From positions 70,001 through 134,000 of the forward strand of contig JAODUO010000538.1 in assembly GCA_025642075.2 (NCBI GenBank): DNA of 64,000 nucleotides, in the 5' to 3' direction. Origin of the DNA: Ridgeia piscesae. Taxonomy: Eukaryota; Annelida; Polychaeta; Sabellida; Siboglinidae. The notes under the pieces were generated by a model that was not told the DNA's origin, did no database searches, and was given only the letters and a program-made list of their open reading frames with translations. The translations under genes and the position numbers were made by a program. Positions 53,853 through 64,000 of the stretch are shown in pieces. Within the stretch, counting starts at the first letter, position 1. Every line of letters starts with the position of its first letter.

Positions 53853-56562
53853 CTAAGCTAAGGTATCGCACCCTGCGTTTAACACTGCGGTGGCGTGTGT
53901 GACGTGAGCAATGACAGCGACAGTCGAACACCCGTCTGTCTCGACGGCCGGCTGCGGACTCCCGCTGTCTGGCGCCGTCTTGGCGCGGTGCGTGCGTTGG
54001 TGCATCGTGAAGGCGTACTTCTGGATGTAGCCCTTGCCGCACGTCGCGCATGTGTGCGGCCGCTGACTAGAGTGGATCTTCTCGTGGCGCCGACACGACG
54101 ACTGGTCGAGGAAGGCGCGCCCGCACACGGAGCACAGATACGGCTTCTCGCCGCGGTGGATGCGCTCGTGCGTCTGCAGGTTGCCGCGGTCTCGGAACTG
54201 CTTGCCGCACGTGCGACACGCGTGCGGCCGCTCGCCGCTGTGGATGCGCTTGTGGCGCAGAAGGTACTTGTTCTTGCTGAACGTCTTGCCGCACTCCGAG
54301 CACAGGCACAGCGGCTGCGCGGCGCCGGCGCGTCTTCCGGCTGCGCGCGACGCCGGAAGCGCGACGCCCGGGTGCAGGCGCTGCAGGTGTTTCGAGAGGC
54401 TTAGGCGCGACTTGAAGCGGCGCTCGCAGGCCGAGCACGGGAACGGCTGCTCGCCCGTGTGAGTGCGCCGATGCACGACCAGGTTGTCCGTGTAGCGGAA
54501 CCGACGGCCGCACTCGCACGCGTACGGACGTTCGTCTGTGTGCGTGCGTGCGTGGCGCCGCAGACTGCGCTGCCAGTTGAAGCGGCGGCCGCAGATGGCG
54601 CAGCCGTACGGCTTGTCTGCCATGTCGTCCACCGGCGTCTGCCAGCGAGCGTCGGTACCGTCGACGTCTAAATCTCCGTCTACAACAGTATAAATAGCAA
54701 GAATTATGTACCACTCTGTATACACATTGCATAACCGATAAATACTTACATAACGCGATATAACTGATCACATTCATTTACACGTCACTTCCTGGATGGT
54801 CTGTTTACTCAGTCAACATCTTCATATCAAAACATTCAGCTACGTTGCATTAAGTACGCGAAGGTTATTCGCTCAAATAAGGATGAACTGAGGCAACGTG
54901 GAAGAAGCTAAAATGCCGCAGTTGAAAATGCCATGGAGATACTTCGAACATAGTTGACTTTTCCAACAACAGCGCCACCGCTTGCGGATACAGCAACATT
55001 AAACATTATCACCAAGTTCTGGTCGACTTAGTTGCTGGACGTCATTTACACTAAGTGTTTCCTGTCAAAATAAGGTATTTGCGATATTTACCGTGCCATT
55101 CACTTGTTTCCACATGATGCTTCGCAGCCTTTCGTTCTTCATCGCATCCGGTGTTTGACGCACCATTTTCCTCACTAGGTGTCGCCTTAATTCTCTGATA
55201 ATATACCTCTTTTGTGCTATCACAATTCTCCTGTCGTTTCTCAGCCTCGGTTTCATCTAACGCCGAATCGTTAGACTCAACGATGGCGTCATCGTCGGTT
55301 TTAACGTCTTCACGCTGGGTCACGTCGGTAAGGTGTCCTTCGTTTGCAGCCTGAACACCGACGACCGGGTCGTCTTTCTTCAACAAGCGCTCCGCACAGA
55401 ACGTCGTTATGGGGTCGAGCTGCAGCATCCCGGCAGCCTCCATGACCCCGCTGACCTCAGTGACGTCAGACATGTCGATCTGCCGAAGAAATAGAAAGTT
55501 ACAGCCATAACTAACACACACTCTAGATTGGCCAGCATGTAGCATTTTATGTCTATTGAGTAATAACTACAAGGCGGTGTAGCTAAACCTATTTCGTGCT
55601 TAGTTGACAAAGATGTGCTGTGTTCAAATTAAACATCCAGCGACCAACTACATCGTTTGATAGTAGATGGCGAATCGCGTAATTCATACAAAATGGAAAG
55701 GAAATCGAATATCTATGTGACACGGAGGGGTTAAGTTCCCTCTGTGTGATGTATTGTCATCGACTATCACACGTTTTTATTTTAAACATAAGACACCAGC
55801 TTGAGAGGAGAGAGGACGAAAAAAAAGAACTGGCGCCAGACGTCAAAACGCTACTAATACCGGACAACATACCTGGACGCAGTGCTTTAACCGCCTCATG
55901 CGTTCACAGCACAGGACTCGCCAAGCCTATGCAAATCCCCAATTATGAGCTTGTTAAGTAGAAACACACCCACCACCAGGGGACGCCTTTAAGCTCTACT
56001 AAGATCAAGAAAGTCGGTTGTTCAAAACGCCATTACCGTATTACTGCGGACGTTATTTCTACGACACGCCAGCGACACTATTCCGCTGCGCGTGACGGTC
56101 TTGACAGTTTTACTGTATTCAAGATCATTGTCATGGATCAACATTTATTTTAAGGATCAAAATCGGGTTTAACAGCTCTTAGCAATGTTAGCGAGACGGT
56201 CCTTCTTGTCATACAAGCAGCCACGCCTGTCCGCCACAAGCCGTTCTCACGAACCTGCAGCGTGCCGCAGTAGATGAACTGCAGCAGCTTGAGCGCGACA
56301 CGGAGGACACGTCGCCCAGTCTCAGGTTGTACGGCCTCGTTGCGCTGCCGGCAATGTGCACCTTCAGCACGGGGCTGGCCGCCGCCAGGACGTTGGCGTG
56401 GGCCGACAGCCGCTGGTCGTCCTTCGTGTGGATGATTGTATCACAGAGGGCGCCAGTCTGACAGAACTCGTAGAGGGCGCCACCGACACGCGAGCACCAG
56501 TCCGTCGACGCAAGCAGACATGTTGTCGACGACATTACGACAACTGGTCGTGCCAAAGCCAT
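53853..56562 (-). CDS. BTB-domain C2H2 zinc-finger protein (3 coding exons, BTB frameshift)
   Basis: Transcript order: exon A 56562-56255, exon B 55479-55092, exon C 54679-53853. The start ATG lies just after an acceptor (ATCTATTTCAG), so a 5' UTR exon exists upstream. Exon A gives the first half of a BTB/POZ domain (CDTIIHTKDDQRLSAHANVL, AAASPVLK). Its end (VALKLLQFIYCGTLQ) is in another frame, and 308 nt from ATG to the phase-0 donor is one short of 309. Exon B completes BTB (EVSGVMEAAGMLQLDPITTF) and an acidic linker. Exon C has seven C2H2 fingers, starting YGCAICGRRF, with TGEQPF and SGERPH linkers. Finger 2 has C-x-C (YACECG), and fingers 3 and 4 are separated by a 20-odd residue Ala/Arg insert. 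Such proteins are nuclear sequence-specific transcription regulators that dimerise by BTB. The orthologue is not identified. About 507 aa if the missing base is an assembly error. Confidence 0.85.
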
Positions 56563-56814
56563 AGGTGACGCGTCTGAAATAGATCCGCCGATGATGACAA
56601 GTCTACGATGTCAGATACAAAACTCGACTATGTTATGCAAATTCCACTTCTATTGCTGAGTATTAATTTGAAGTCAAAAACAATATCCAAATTACAAGTC
56701 CATTGGCGCCGAGACGAGATATATTTCATTATGCTAATTCTAGTTATATCGCAGAGTATTTTTCATGTCAAAAACAACATTCAGAATACAAGTTCATTGG
56801 TGACGGGACAAATT

Positions 56815-56999
56815 TTAATAATAATAATTTATTTCATATATAGCGCCCCATCCAAATAATTGTTTTGGGGCCCTTTACAATGATTCTTCCTAATGGAGTT
56901 AAAATAATAATAATAATAAAAATAAATAAAACGCTTATACAATACTACTTTGATAAGATATGCAATAAGTAAATAAAGTATAATATAATATAACTATAT

Positions 57000-57046
<47 letters not shown>

Positions 57047-57790
57047 TAAATAAGATAGTATAAATATATGATAAATAAATAAATTAAAAATATGTAATAA
57101 TTAAAAATTAAATTAAAATAAATGGGTGAATAGCTGATTTATTAATTACGATCGTCGATTGTCAAAATAATAAGTTTATTTATTTATTATTATTATTAAT
57201 TTAACTTCACAGATTATTATTTTGACAATCGACGATCGTAATTAATTAATCAGCTATTCACCATTTATTTTTATTTAATTATTTTTATTATTACATATTT
57301 TTACCATTTTATTTATTTATCATATATTTATACTATTTTATTTATATATGTATATATATATATACATATATAAATAAAATAGTATAAATATATGATAAAT
57401 AAATAAAATGGTAAAAATATGTAATAATTAAAATAATTTAATTAAAATAAATGGGTGAATAGCTGATTAATTAATTACGATCGTCGATTGTCAAAATAAT
57501 AATCTGTGAAAAGATGTGTCTTGAGTGCAACCTTAAACTGGTTAACACTCGTACATTGGCACACTGTAAGGGGTAGTTGGTTCCATGCCCTTGGAGCTGC
57601 ACAGGAGAACGATCGTTTGCCAATTTCAGTTCGGGAAGTGGGTTGTTTAAGAAGTATATGATCAGAAGAGCGTAGACTTGGTGTTGTGCAATAGGGAAGT
57701 GCTGATAAATATGGAGGTGCAAGACCATGGAGGCATTTAAAAGTGAGAAGTAGGGTCTTGATGGGATGAGCTGGAGCTTTTGCACCATAG
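56815..57790. repeat. Dispersed repeat interrupted by a palindrome
   Basis: The left part (TTTCATATATAGCGCCCC to GGGGCCCTTTACAATG) and right part (AGATGTGTCTTGAGTGCAAC to about 57790) resemble the two halves of a moderately repeated element widespread in invertebrate genomes. The right part retains a decayed frame on the minus strand with no domain I can name. The halves are separated by AT-rich palindromic sequence. Class unknown. Confidence 0.45.
57040..57505. repeat. Three-armed inverted repeat
   Basis: The same roughly 130-bp sequence occurs three times in alternating orientation: forward at about 57045-57172, inverted at about 57207-57352, and forward at about 57360-57503. The marker TTACGATCGTCGATTGTC is at 57147 and 57476, with its complement at 57221. 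TA dinucleotides sit at the joints. Confidence 0.85.
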
Positions 57791-58433
57791 TCGGACCATG
57801 ACTTCAGAAGTCATGTTATAAAAAAATGCAGTTGTCCCCCCCAGCCTTCCTGTTGTGGTGCCTATAAAATTCCAATTGCCTGTTAATACATGTCAACATA
57901 ACACGAGCATAGGGAGCTAGGCCAACAGAGCAACGCAAATAATTTTTTTAGTATAGCTTTATTTAAAGGAAGCCAAAAGAAAATGTTCAGGGCTTATGAA
58001 CTTAAAAGAATGATCTCAACATAGTTTGACCTCGGCGTGGTTGATGCCGGAATAAAATGAGCATATACCAAATGTATTTACCTAGAGCGCGCTGTCTTTT
58101 GTTCCAAAGCAGTGCCATTTTAATTTAGTTTCCATAATTCACCATCAGAGGCGTGCAAGTGTGCTTTTAAAATATAGGCCCTACCACTTTTGTTGTGTAG
58201 TGTGCACGATTCACCAACATTTGGCATTTCTTGTCCAAACACACCACAAAAAATGTTGTATTGTAGTGTACTCCGGGCTTTACCTAAAGTTTAAGTAACC
58301 ACAGAAACCTATCTACATTTTGACAATGGTTTGCTTGCTTATCTGTTTAAATTTACTGATATGGTTTCAGACTCAGTGAAATAGTCGTAAAGGTAAAGGT
58401 GGTTTGGTTCGCTATGTTATTTAATGAAGAGCT
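57791..58433. other. Intergenic, nothing recognised
   Basis: AT-rich sequence with no supported feature. Confidence 0.3.
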
Positions 58434-58441
58434 GTTCACAC

Positions 58442-60390
58442 CAGAGATGGAGTAATCGTACTCGTGTACTGTACTTGTACTCGAGTACGAGTACTTTTTG
58501 AGTACTCGTACTCATACTCGAGTACGAAGGAAAGTAATCGTACTCGTACTCGAGTACATTACCAAAGTAATCGTACTCACGATTACTTCTCACGATTACA
58601 TTTTTTTCATATGAACAGTTGCAAGCAAATATATTAGACAGATAAAAATGGCAATATGAGAAGTAATCTAATAAATGTAATCATAATCAAGGTATTCATT
58701 TTCTATTACTGTTGAGCATCTCAGTTAAATAAATATTCAGTCAGATTTCCCTAATTAATACCTTCTCTTCCCAGAGAAGCAACATCTCCTCACCCTACTG
58801 CTTACTACAAAGTACAATTTATATTGTGATAGTCCCTGGGAAGCACTGCAGGAGATAAGCATCCTGTAACATCTTGCTTTGTAATTTTAGAAGCCAGGCC
58901 ACAGCCCCACCTGTACTGTTTGCTCTGTCAGTATGGTGTGAATGACTGGTCATATTTCCAACATCCAGAATCCTGACTGGGTCTGGGCGGTTAGCTGCTA
59001 AATCCCTGTCTATTATGTTTAATTAAGTGCAAACTATAAACCTGTCTAAATCCACAACCATTCTGTGTTTGTCCCATACAGACATAGGGTCAAATATATT
59101 GAAATGTATTTAAATACAAATATTCTTGAGGGATTACAAATACTTTTTAAATATAAATGTATTTAAATAGGAATACATTGAAAAGTATTTGAAATACTTG
59201 TTCATATATTTTGTTTTCAAATACTTTTCATTTTGTATTACTATGTAGGTAAAAGAAAAGCAACACATATTGAGACATCTAGTTTAAAAAAAAAAAAATT
59301 GTGTTTTGCTCATATGATGACAGGCAGACCAGTGCTAGGGAGTATTGTTATTGCTAACTGCATCACAGTGACAACTGACTGAAAGAGGTAAAGGCCAAAA
59401 TATATTGTTTGTATGTTAAGCCAGGAGGTCCATAATAAAATGCCTATGTTGCCCTCAGAAGAGACACTGTTAATCATTGCTAGGATGTTGTGAGGAAGGC
59501 TCAACTTCAAAGTCAGCCAGGAAACCAGAATAACCTGGTGCCAAATTGAAGCCTGACTAAACAACAAAAGGGGATATTGACCTATGGTCACTGTTAGGTC
59601 CATCCTATGGCTCTGAGCAAACACAAGTTGTGGTCACTGCAGGGCCAGGGGAAGCCTGCTGTTAAGTGTCTTCATCAGTAATTAGCACTGTTGGGTGAAG
59701 TTGCAGTGCATTAAGGTAATCAGTTTGGCAGGTATTACATGTGACAGTGAAAAAGAAATGTTGATACTGACAATGTATTTCAAAAAAATATTTGAACAAG
59801 TCAAATACTTTAGGAAAGTATTTAAATACAAATACTTTTAATTCCTAAACATCAAACACAAATACTTTAAAAAGTATTTAAATACTTTCAAATACAAATG
59901 TATTTGACCCCATGTCTGGACCCATCTGATATACTACTCTTGAATATGCCTGCCTGGTTTTGAAGTATTGTTATTGTAATGTATTTGATCATGTGTATTT
60001 GAAATTTAAAAATGCCTTTGTATTTGATTCAGAAACCATAAATTAAATTATTAATCCAGCATTAAATGATTCATCCAATACCCGAGAAAGGCATCTAATT
60101 ATTAATAATAATAACACCTCGATAGTGGATAGCAGTAATCAGTTAGAACATTAGTGACACAACAACAGAACAAGAATGACACCTAGGGATTCCACGAAAG
60201 TCGCCTTTATGTTAGAAACAGGATATTCATTAAAGTAATCATGAAAGTAATCATGCTTACATTCTAAAGTAATCATATATTGTAAAGTAATCGTACTCAT
60301 ACTTTGTTTTCTGAGTACTCATACTCATGCATGTTCAAAGTAATCATACTCGTACTCGAGTACATTTGTATTGTACTCACTCCATCTCCG
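58442..60390. mobile_element. hAT-like non-autonomous transposon (1949 bp) with nested insert
   Basis: A perfect 8-bp direct repeat GTTCACAC at 58434-58441 and 60391-60398 flanks inverted ends CAGAGATGGAGTAATCG and (complement) CGGAGATGGAGTGAGTAC. Subterminal regions are dense in GTACTCGAGTAC motifs in both arms. An 8-bp duplication and CAG-initial termini are hAT hallmarks. No transposase frame. A second element lies inside. Confidence 0.85.
59079..59918. mobile_element. Nested palindromic element, TATTTAAATAC family
   Basis: Ends CAGACATAGGGTCAAATA and (complement) CAGACATGGGGTCAAATA, flanked by GTCCCATA and GACCCATC (6 of 8 matching). The ends match the MITE at 49481-49626, but this copy has about 490 bp of unrelated interior sequence (about 59270-59760). 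It lies wholly within the hAT-like element and is therefore younger than it. Confidence 0.65.
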
Positions 60391-60899
60391 GTTCACACTA
60401 ACTAAAATTACCCACACTGGTTAGCAAATGTTATCCTTTTGATAATTTCAAGAAAAAATATATTCTGTCTTTATTAAACCAACTGTGAATTACAAAAAGA
60501 CATTCACCCTAAGCACTTCCCAGACCATCATGTATCCTCAAATTTCGTACAACTAACAACCAACAACACCAGATGTTTTGTAGTACCTACAGCCCACATT
60601 GAACAATTTAAGATTTCATTTTTTTTAAACCAACCAACCAACTTAATGAATCGAAGGTCCAGACTGAAACCATAACTGATTTCAGCCGCCTGATCTGTGG
60701 TTCAAACACTCAATAACATGTGCACACACTGCCCCCATCATATATAATAGCCAATATTGGCTCCTTACGACATACCCGGCCCATTCAGATTCAGATTGGA
60801 TGTTTTGAATGTCTTTATTTGTCAGGTGGTAATTTATATTTCAAACCGGAATTACAGACACATTAGAATTGTGTTGATAGTAAGCAGTTCTTGCCAAGT

Positions 60900-61279
60900 T
60901 TTAAACTTGCTAGCATACATTTAGTAAATGTGCTACCATGCCTATAACTTTGATATTTGAATATGTTATTTGATAAATAATGCCCTTAACAAATTGCAGG
61001 TTGACAGATCATGCCAGCCAGCTAGCAGAACAATTGTTTGTCTTGTCAGCATTTATTTTTTCATGAGGAATTTCAGACCCCGGTTAGGGAATTGTATTAC
61101 ATAAAAATAACAATTCTTTAAGTTTTTAAACTTGCTAGCATACATTTAGTAAATGTGCTACCATGCCTATAACTTTGATATTTGAATATGTTATTTGATA
61201 AATAATGCCCTTAACAAATTGCAGGTTGACAGATCATGCCAGCCAGCTAGCAGAACAATTGTTTGTCTTGTCAGCATTT
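60900..61279. repeat. 155-bp direct duplication
   Basis: 60900-61054 and 61125-61279 appear identical (start TTTAAACTTGCTAGCATACA, end CTTGTCAGCATTT), offset by 225 bp with a 70-bp spacer. No function seen. Confidence 0.9.
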
Positions 61280-63515
61280 TTATCTTACATTGAGGATACA
61301 GTACGGGGCACGGTGATGGATTCACTTGAAATATATACATAACAGATGAACAATCTCTGAATGTTTACTATAAGACTGCTTGGATCAGACTTTACTACAG
61401 TGAAACTCCCAGTAACTATTTTTACTATGGCCTAGACTTACCTGTAAATGTGCATGCTGCACATATACAGCTAGACTATATTTTTGTTGTAATTTACTCA
61501 AAGTAAATAATTTAAATTGTGCATTTAAACTAATTACAAAAGCGTTTGTCACCCTCAAGATATGCAGAATGGTGTACCTAAATTATATAAATAATACATT
61601 AAATAATTATTGACAATAATTCTAAATCAGCTTGATCACATGCATTAATTTGTGAAAATTTGAACATACCAAACCACGGTTTTGCTTAATTTTTAACTGA
61701 CCTGGTAATAAAATATATTATTATATATAATTCGGTTATATAATAATTTCACAACAAAATAACAAATTAAGTTCAACGAATTGAGTTAGTTTTCGCACTA
61801 CTAGTACTGCGACTGGTCCCCAGACTGCGTCTACAGGTGCGCAACTGGTATTATAATTTAAGTTCTCAGTTCACTTTGGATTAAAAACACCAACGTCTAC
61901 GATTATCTAAATATCTATATAGTATCAAAATTATACACGGTGGTAAAAGCATGGTTTACAATAGCCAGATTACGTTTACATAATTATGTTTAGTGACTCT
62001 AGTCTATGATTTAGCGCATGATGATAGTAAGTTGACATTTTGCTCGTACTCTGCGAAATCACAAATAAGGTCACGGATGTACGGACTACGAAATGTGAGG
62101 GCACGTGTCATGTGGGTTTCAATAGTATACTCACGTCAAATTAATGAGTGCAACCGAATAAGATAGCCAAATTAATGAATACCATACTATGAATAACGTA
62201 CGGGATAAAAACAAAAAAGAGTAAGTTTACAACGAGCAATTTCACATAGGAGTCCGTTTCACATATCCGCTGTGCGTATCAGTCGGACGGTGGCGCCACA
62301 AGCGAATTTAGTGGATTTTCATGTATGGTGGCCAAACAGTACCATGCGATTCGGATTTTCTTCAAATTAAGACAGTTTATTATCAAGTGACATTAAAAAT
62401 GCACGAAAAATATTTTGCATTGTGGCGTTAACATACGTACAGTACGTAAATAGGCACTTTCCTACACACGTCGAGCACACAACATTATAAAACTAAGCTA
62501 TGTAAAGTGTAAATTTAGCAGCCAATTGATAACTTCTTGTTGGAAAATCGTACATATCTTGACATGAAAAGTCCAACTTGGTAATACATGTATATCATAT
62601 CAGTATCGTCTGAACATTATCTTAGTAAGTTAAAAAAAACCAGAAACTTGTAATTAAACAAATACATGAATTAGTTAACTGTCTATATAAAACTAAGTTG
62701 TATAACATTATATCTAGCTAATTATAAATAATAATTATATAGTAATAAATGGGGGTGGCGACATAATTTTAAACTGACAAAAGAAAATGTAATGGCACAT
62801 AAAATGTCAAATAAAATTAACTAGCGATATTTTAAACTAAACTGACAGTTATGTTGTGTATTCGTGTAGTTAAATGCATAAGTAAACAAACAAACAAACA
62901 AGTAATAAATTAGCATTGCATTTCGTGAGATATTTTTCGGCATAGTAATCATTTTACACAGTTAATAAAACTATTATCAATACGTTCTATGAACCGACTA
63001 GTTTGTATGTACTTTGGTTACAATGCTATGATCTTATTAGGTTTCAGTCAACTAGTCACCTTTTTCAGAACATTATCATCGCCAACAGTGAATTTTCTAT
63101 ACTGGTATAATAATACTCAGGGTGGTCAATGCCTGGATAATTGTTGTCTTCAGTGGTTATTTTACACCCTCAATTGAAACGGGACTGACATTAACGCGAT
63201 CTCCGAATCATGAGAGATACATAGACTCCAATTTTTAGAGCCAGATTTTTACATCAAATTTAACATATGCCCTGTCCAGCTGCTGAATCCGAGGCGCCGG
63301 CCTGCCAGCCAGACGGATGAGCAAGCAGACAGAGGCTAACCACGAGCCTATACTGTTTCGCGCCCCTTTGTCATGCGTTGTTGTATGGAATATTGTGGAC
63401 ACATCACAATGAAAAGGTGCGTGCAGCATGGTGACACTTAGCAATCCAACTTTTTTTTATAAACACATACTATATTGAAGTTGAGAAAAAAATTGTGCAA
63501 AAAGAAACAGCGGGA
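61280..63515. other. AT-rich intergenic, nothing recognised
   Basis: No supported exon, RNA gene or transposon end on either strand. It may contain 5' UTR exons of the BTB-zinc-finger gene, whose leader lies upstream of 56571. Confidence 0.35.
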
Positions 63516-63517
63516 TG

Positions 63518-63518
<1 letters not shown>

Positions 63519-63600
<82 letters not shown>

Positions 63601-63690
63601 TGAGCGCGTGCGCTAGTGTGTGTATGTGTGTGTGAGCCTGTGTGTATGTGTGCGTGCGCGTGCGCGTGCGCGTGCGTGTGCGTTTGTATT
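63519..63690. repeat. (GT)n / (GCGT)n microsatellite
   Basis: GT repeats, then about 15 GCGT units, then interrupted GT/GC sequence. Confidence 0.95.
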
Positions 63691-64000
63691 TGAGTATGTC
63701 GTTTCGTCCGATAGCCTTGAATATACGTCATCGCCGACCCTTTACGGATGGCTTGTTTACGTCATCGCCTACATTATGGTCGACATGGATACGTGATCCC
63801 CGATCCTTTACGGTCGATTTAATTTGACAACACCTGTTTGATTGGTTGGAACTAGGGCATACGCCATCATCAAAACACCAACTGTCATCTGAGGTTGACT
63901 TAAACACATCATCGGTCGTTTACTATGAACATTCCTGCCAATGGGTTAACCAATTAATGACATATACGTAATTGTGTCTAACGCTACCTTATTATATGTG
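63691..64000. other. Window end, nothing recognised
   Basis: A short motif recurs (TACGTCATCGCC, with CCGACCCTTTACGG or CCGATCCTTTACGG near 63737 and 63801), a small imperfect direct repeat. No gene. Confidence 0.3.

Noticed and set aside
53895..54404. 169-codon plus-strand frame
   Set aside because: Antisense shadow of the zinc-finger exon; the GC-rich finger sequence keeps other frames open.
57471..57788. 105-codon minus-strand protein
   Set aside because: Lies inside a dispersed repeat with no domain or splice support; probably a decayed element segment.

Overview
This is a eukaryotic, almost certainly metazoan, genome window. The genes are split into many short exons with GT-AG introns, and there are dense microsatellites, minisatellites, tRNA-derived SINEs and DNA-transposon relics. 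The protein sequences are clear animal orthologues but far from vertebrate. Together with the repeat content this suggests a marine invertebrate, possibly a mollusc or other lophotrochozoan; that placement is a low-confidence inference. All gene models were built by hand from splice sites, phase continuity and remembered human homologues. No alignment or search was run.

Layout. At 198-359 (+) lies a possible last exon of a gene entering from the left. MED24, a Mediator tail subunit, occupies 1731-18401 (-) as 21 coding exons; all phases join to give 974 codons. FAM221A lies at 19569-25256 (+) in 9 exons (367 codons), head-to-head with MED24 across about 1.2 kb. A divergent ferroportin/SLC40A1-like iron-exporter homologue runs from 32381 down to 27144 (-) in 8 exons (567 codons), convergent with FAM221A. 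A TATA box at 33314 precedes a short two-exon candidate gene of unknown function (33395-33773, +). A TATA promoter and 5' UTR exon at 38422-38618 probably feed a Ly6/uPAR (three-finger) GPI-anchored protein at 43521-45458 (+). A 50-residue transmembrane micro-ORF (45517-45669) lies in its presumptive 3' UTR. A BTB-zinc-finger gene (56562 down to 53853, -) has seven C2H2 fingers and an apparent 1-nt frameshift in the BTB exon.

Mobile DNA. Two related foldback elements (33944-35065 and 41207-42004) share termini. One has a perfect 9-bp target duplication, and the other carries a decayed FLYWCH-type zinc-finger segment; both features point to Mutator-like (MULE) ancestry. A 1.1-kb TTAA-flanked element (piggyBac-like) sits in MED24 intron 6. 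A 1.9-kb hAT-like element with a perfect 8-bp duplication holds a second nested element. A 5.2-kb element with GGGGAAGG termini fills 47157-52319 and contains a tRNA-type SINE and a palindromic MITE. From 56815 to 57790 there is a dispersed repeat broken by a three-armed palindrome.

The most unusual feature is how tandem repeats sit against splice sites. In MED24 intron 14 the repeat unit is a copy of the intron 3' end plus the start of exon 15. In intron 7 each unit carries a copy of the splice acceptor. In intron 8 a perfect 73-bp-arm hairpin starts 19 nt after the donor. In the ferroportin-like gene a (GU) tract of over 200 nt begins within about 10 nt of a 5' splice site.
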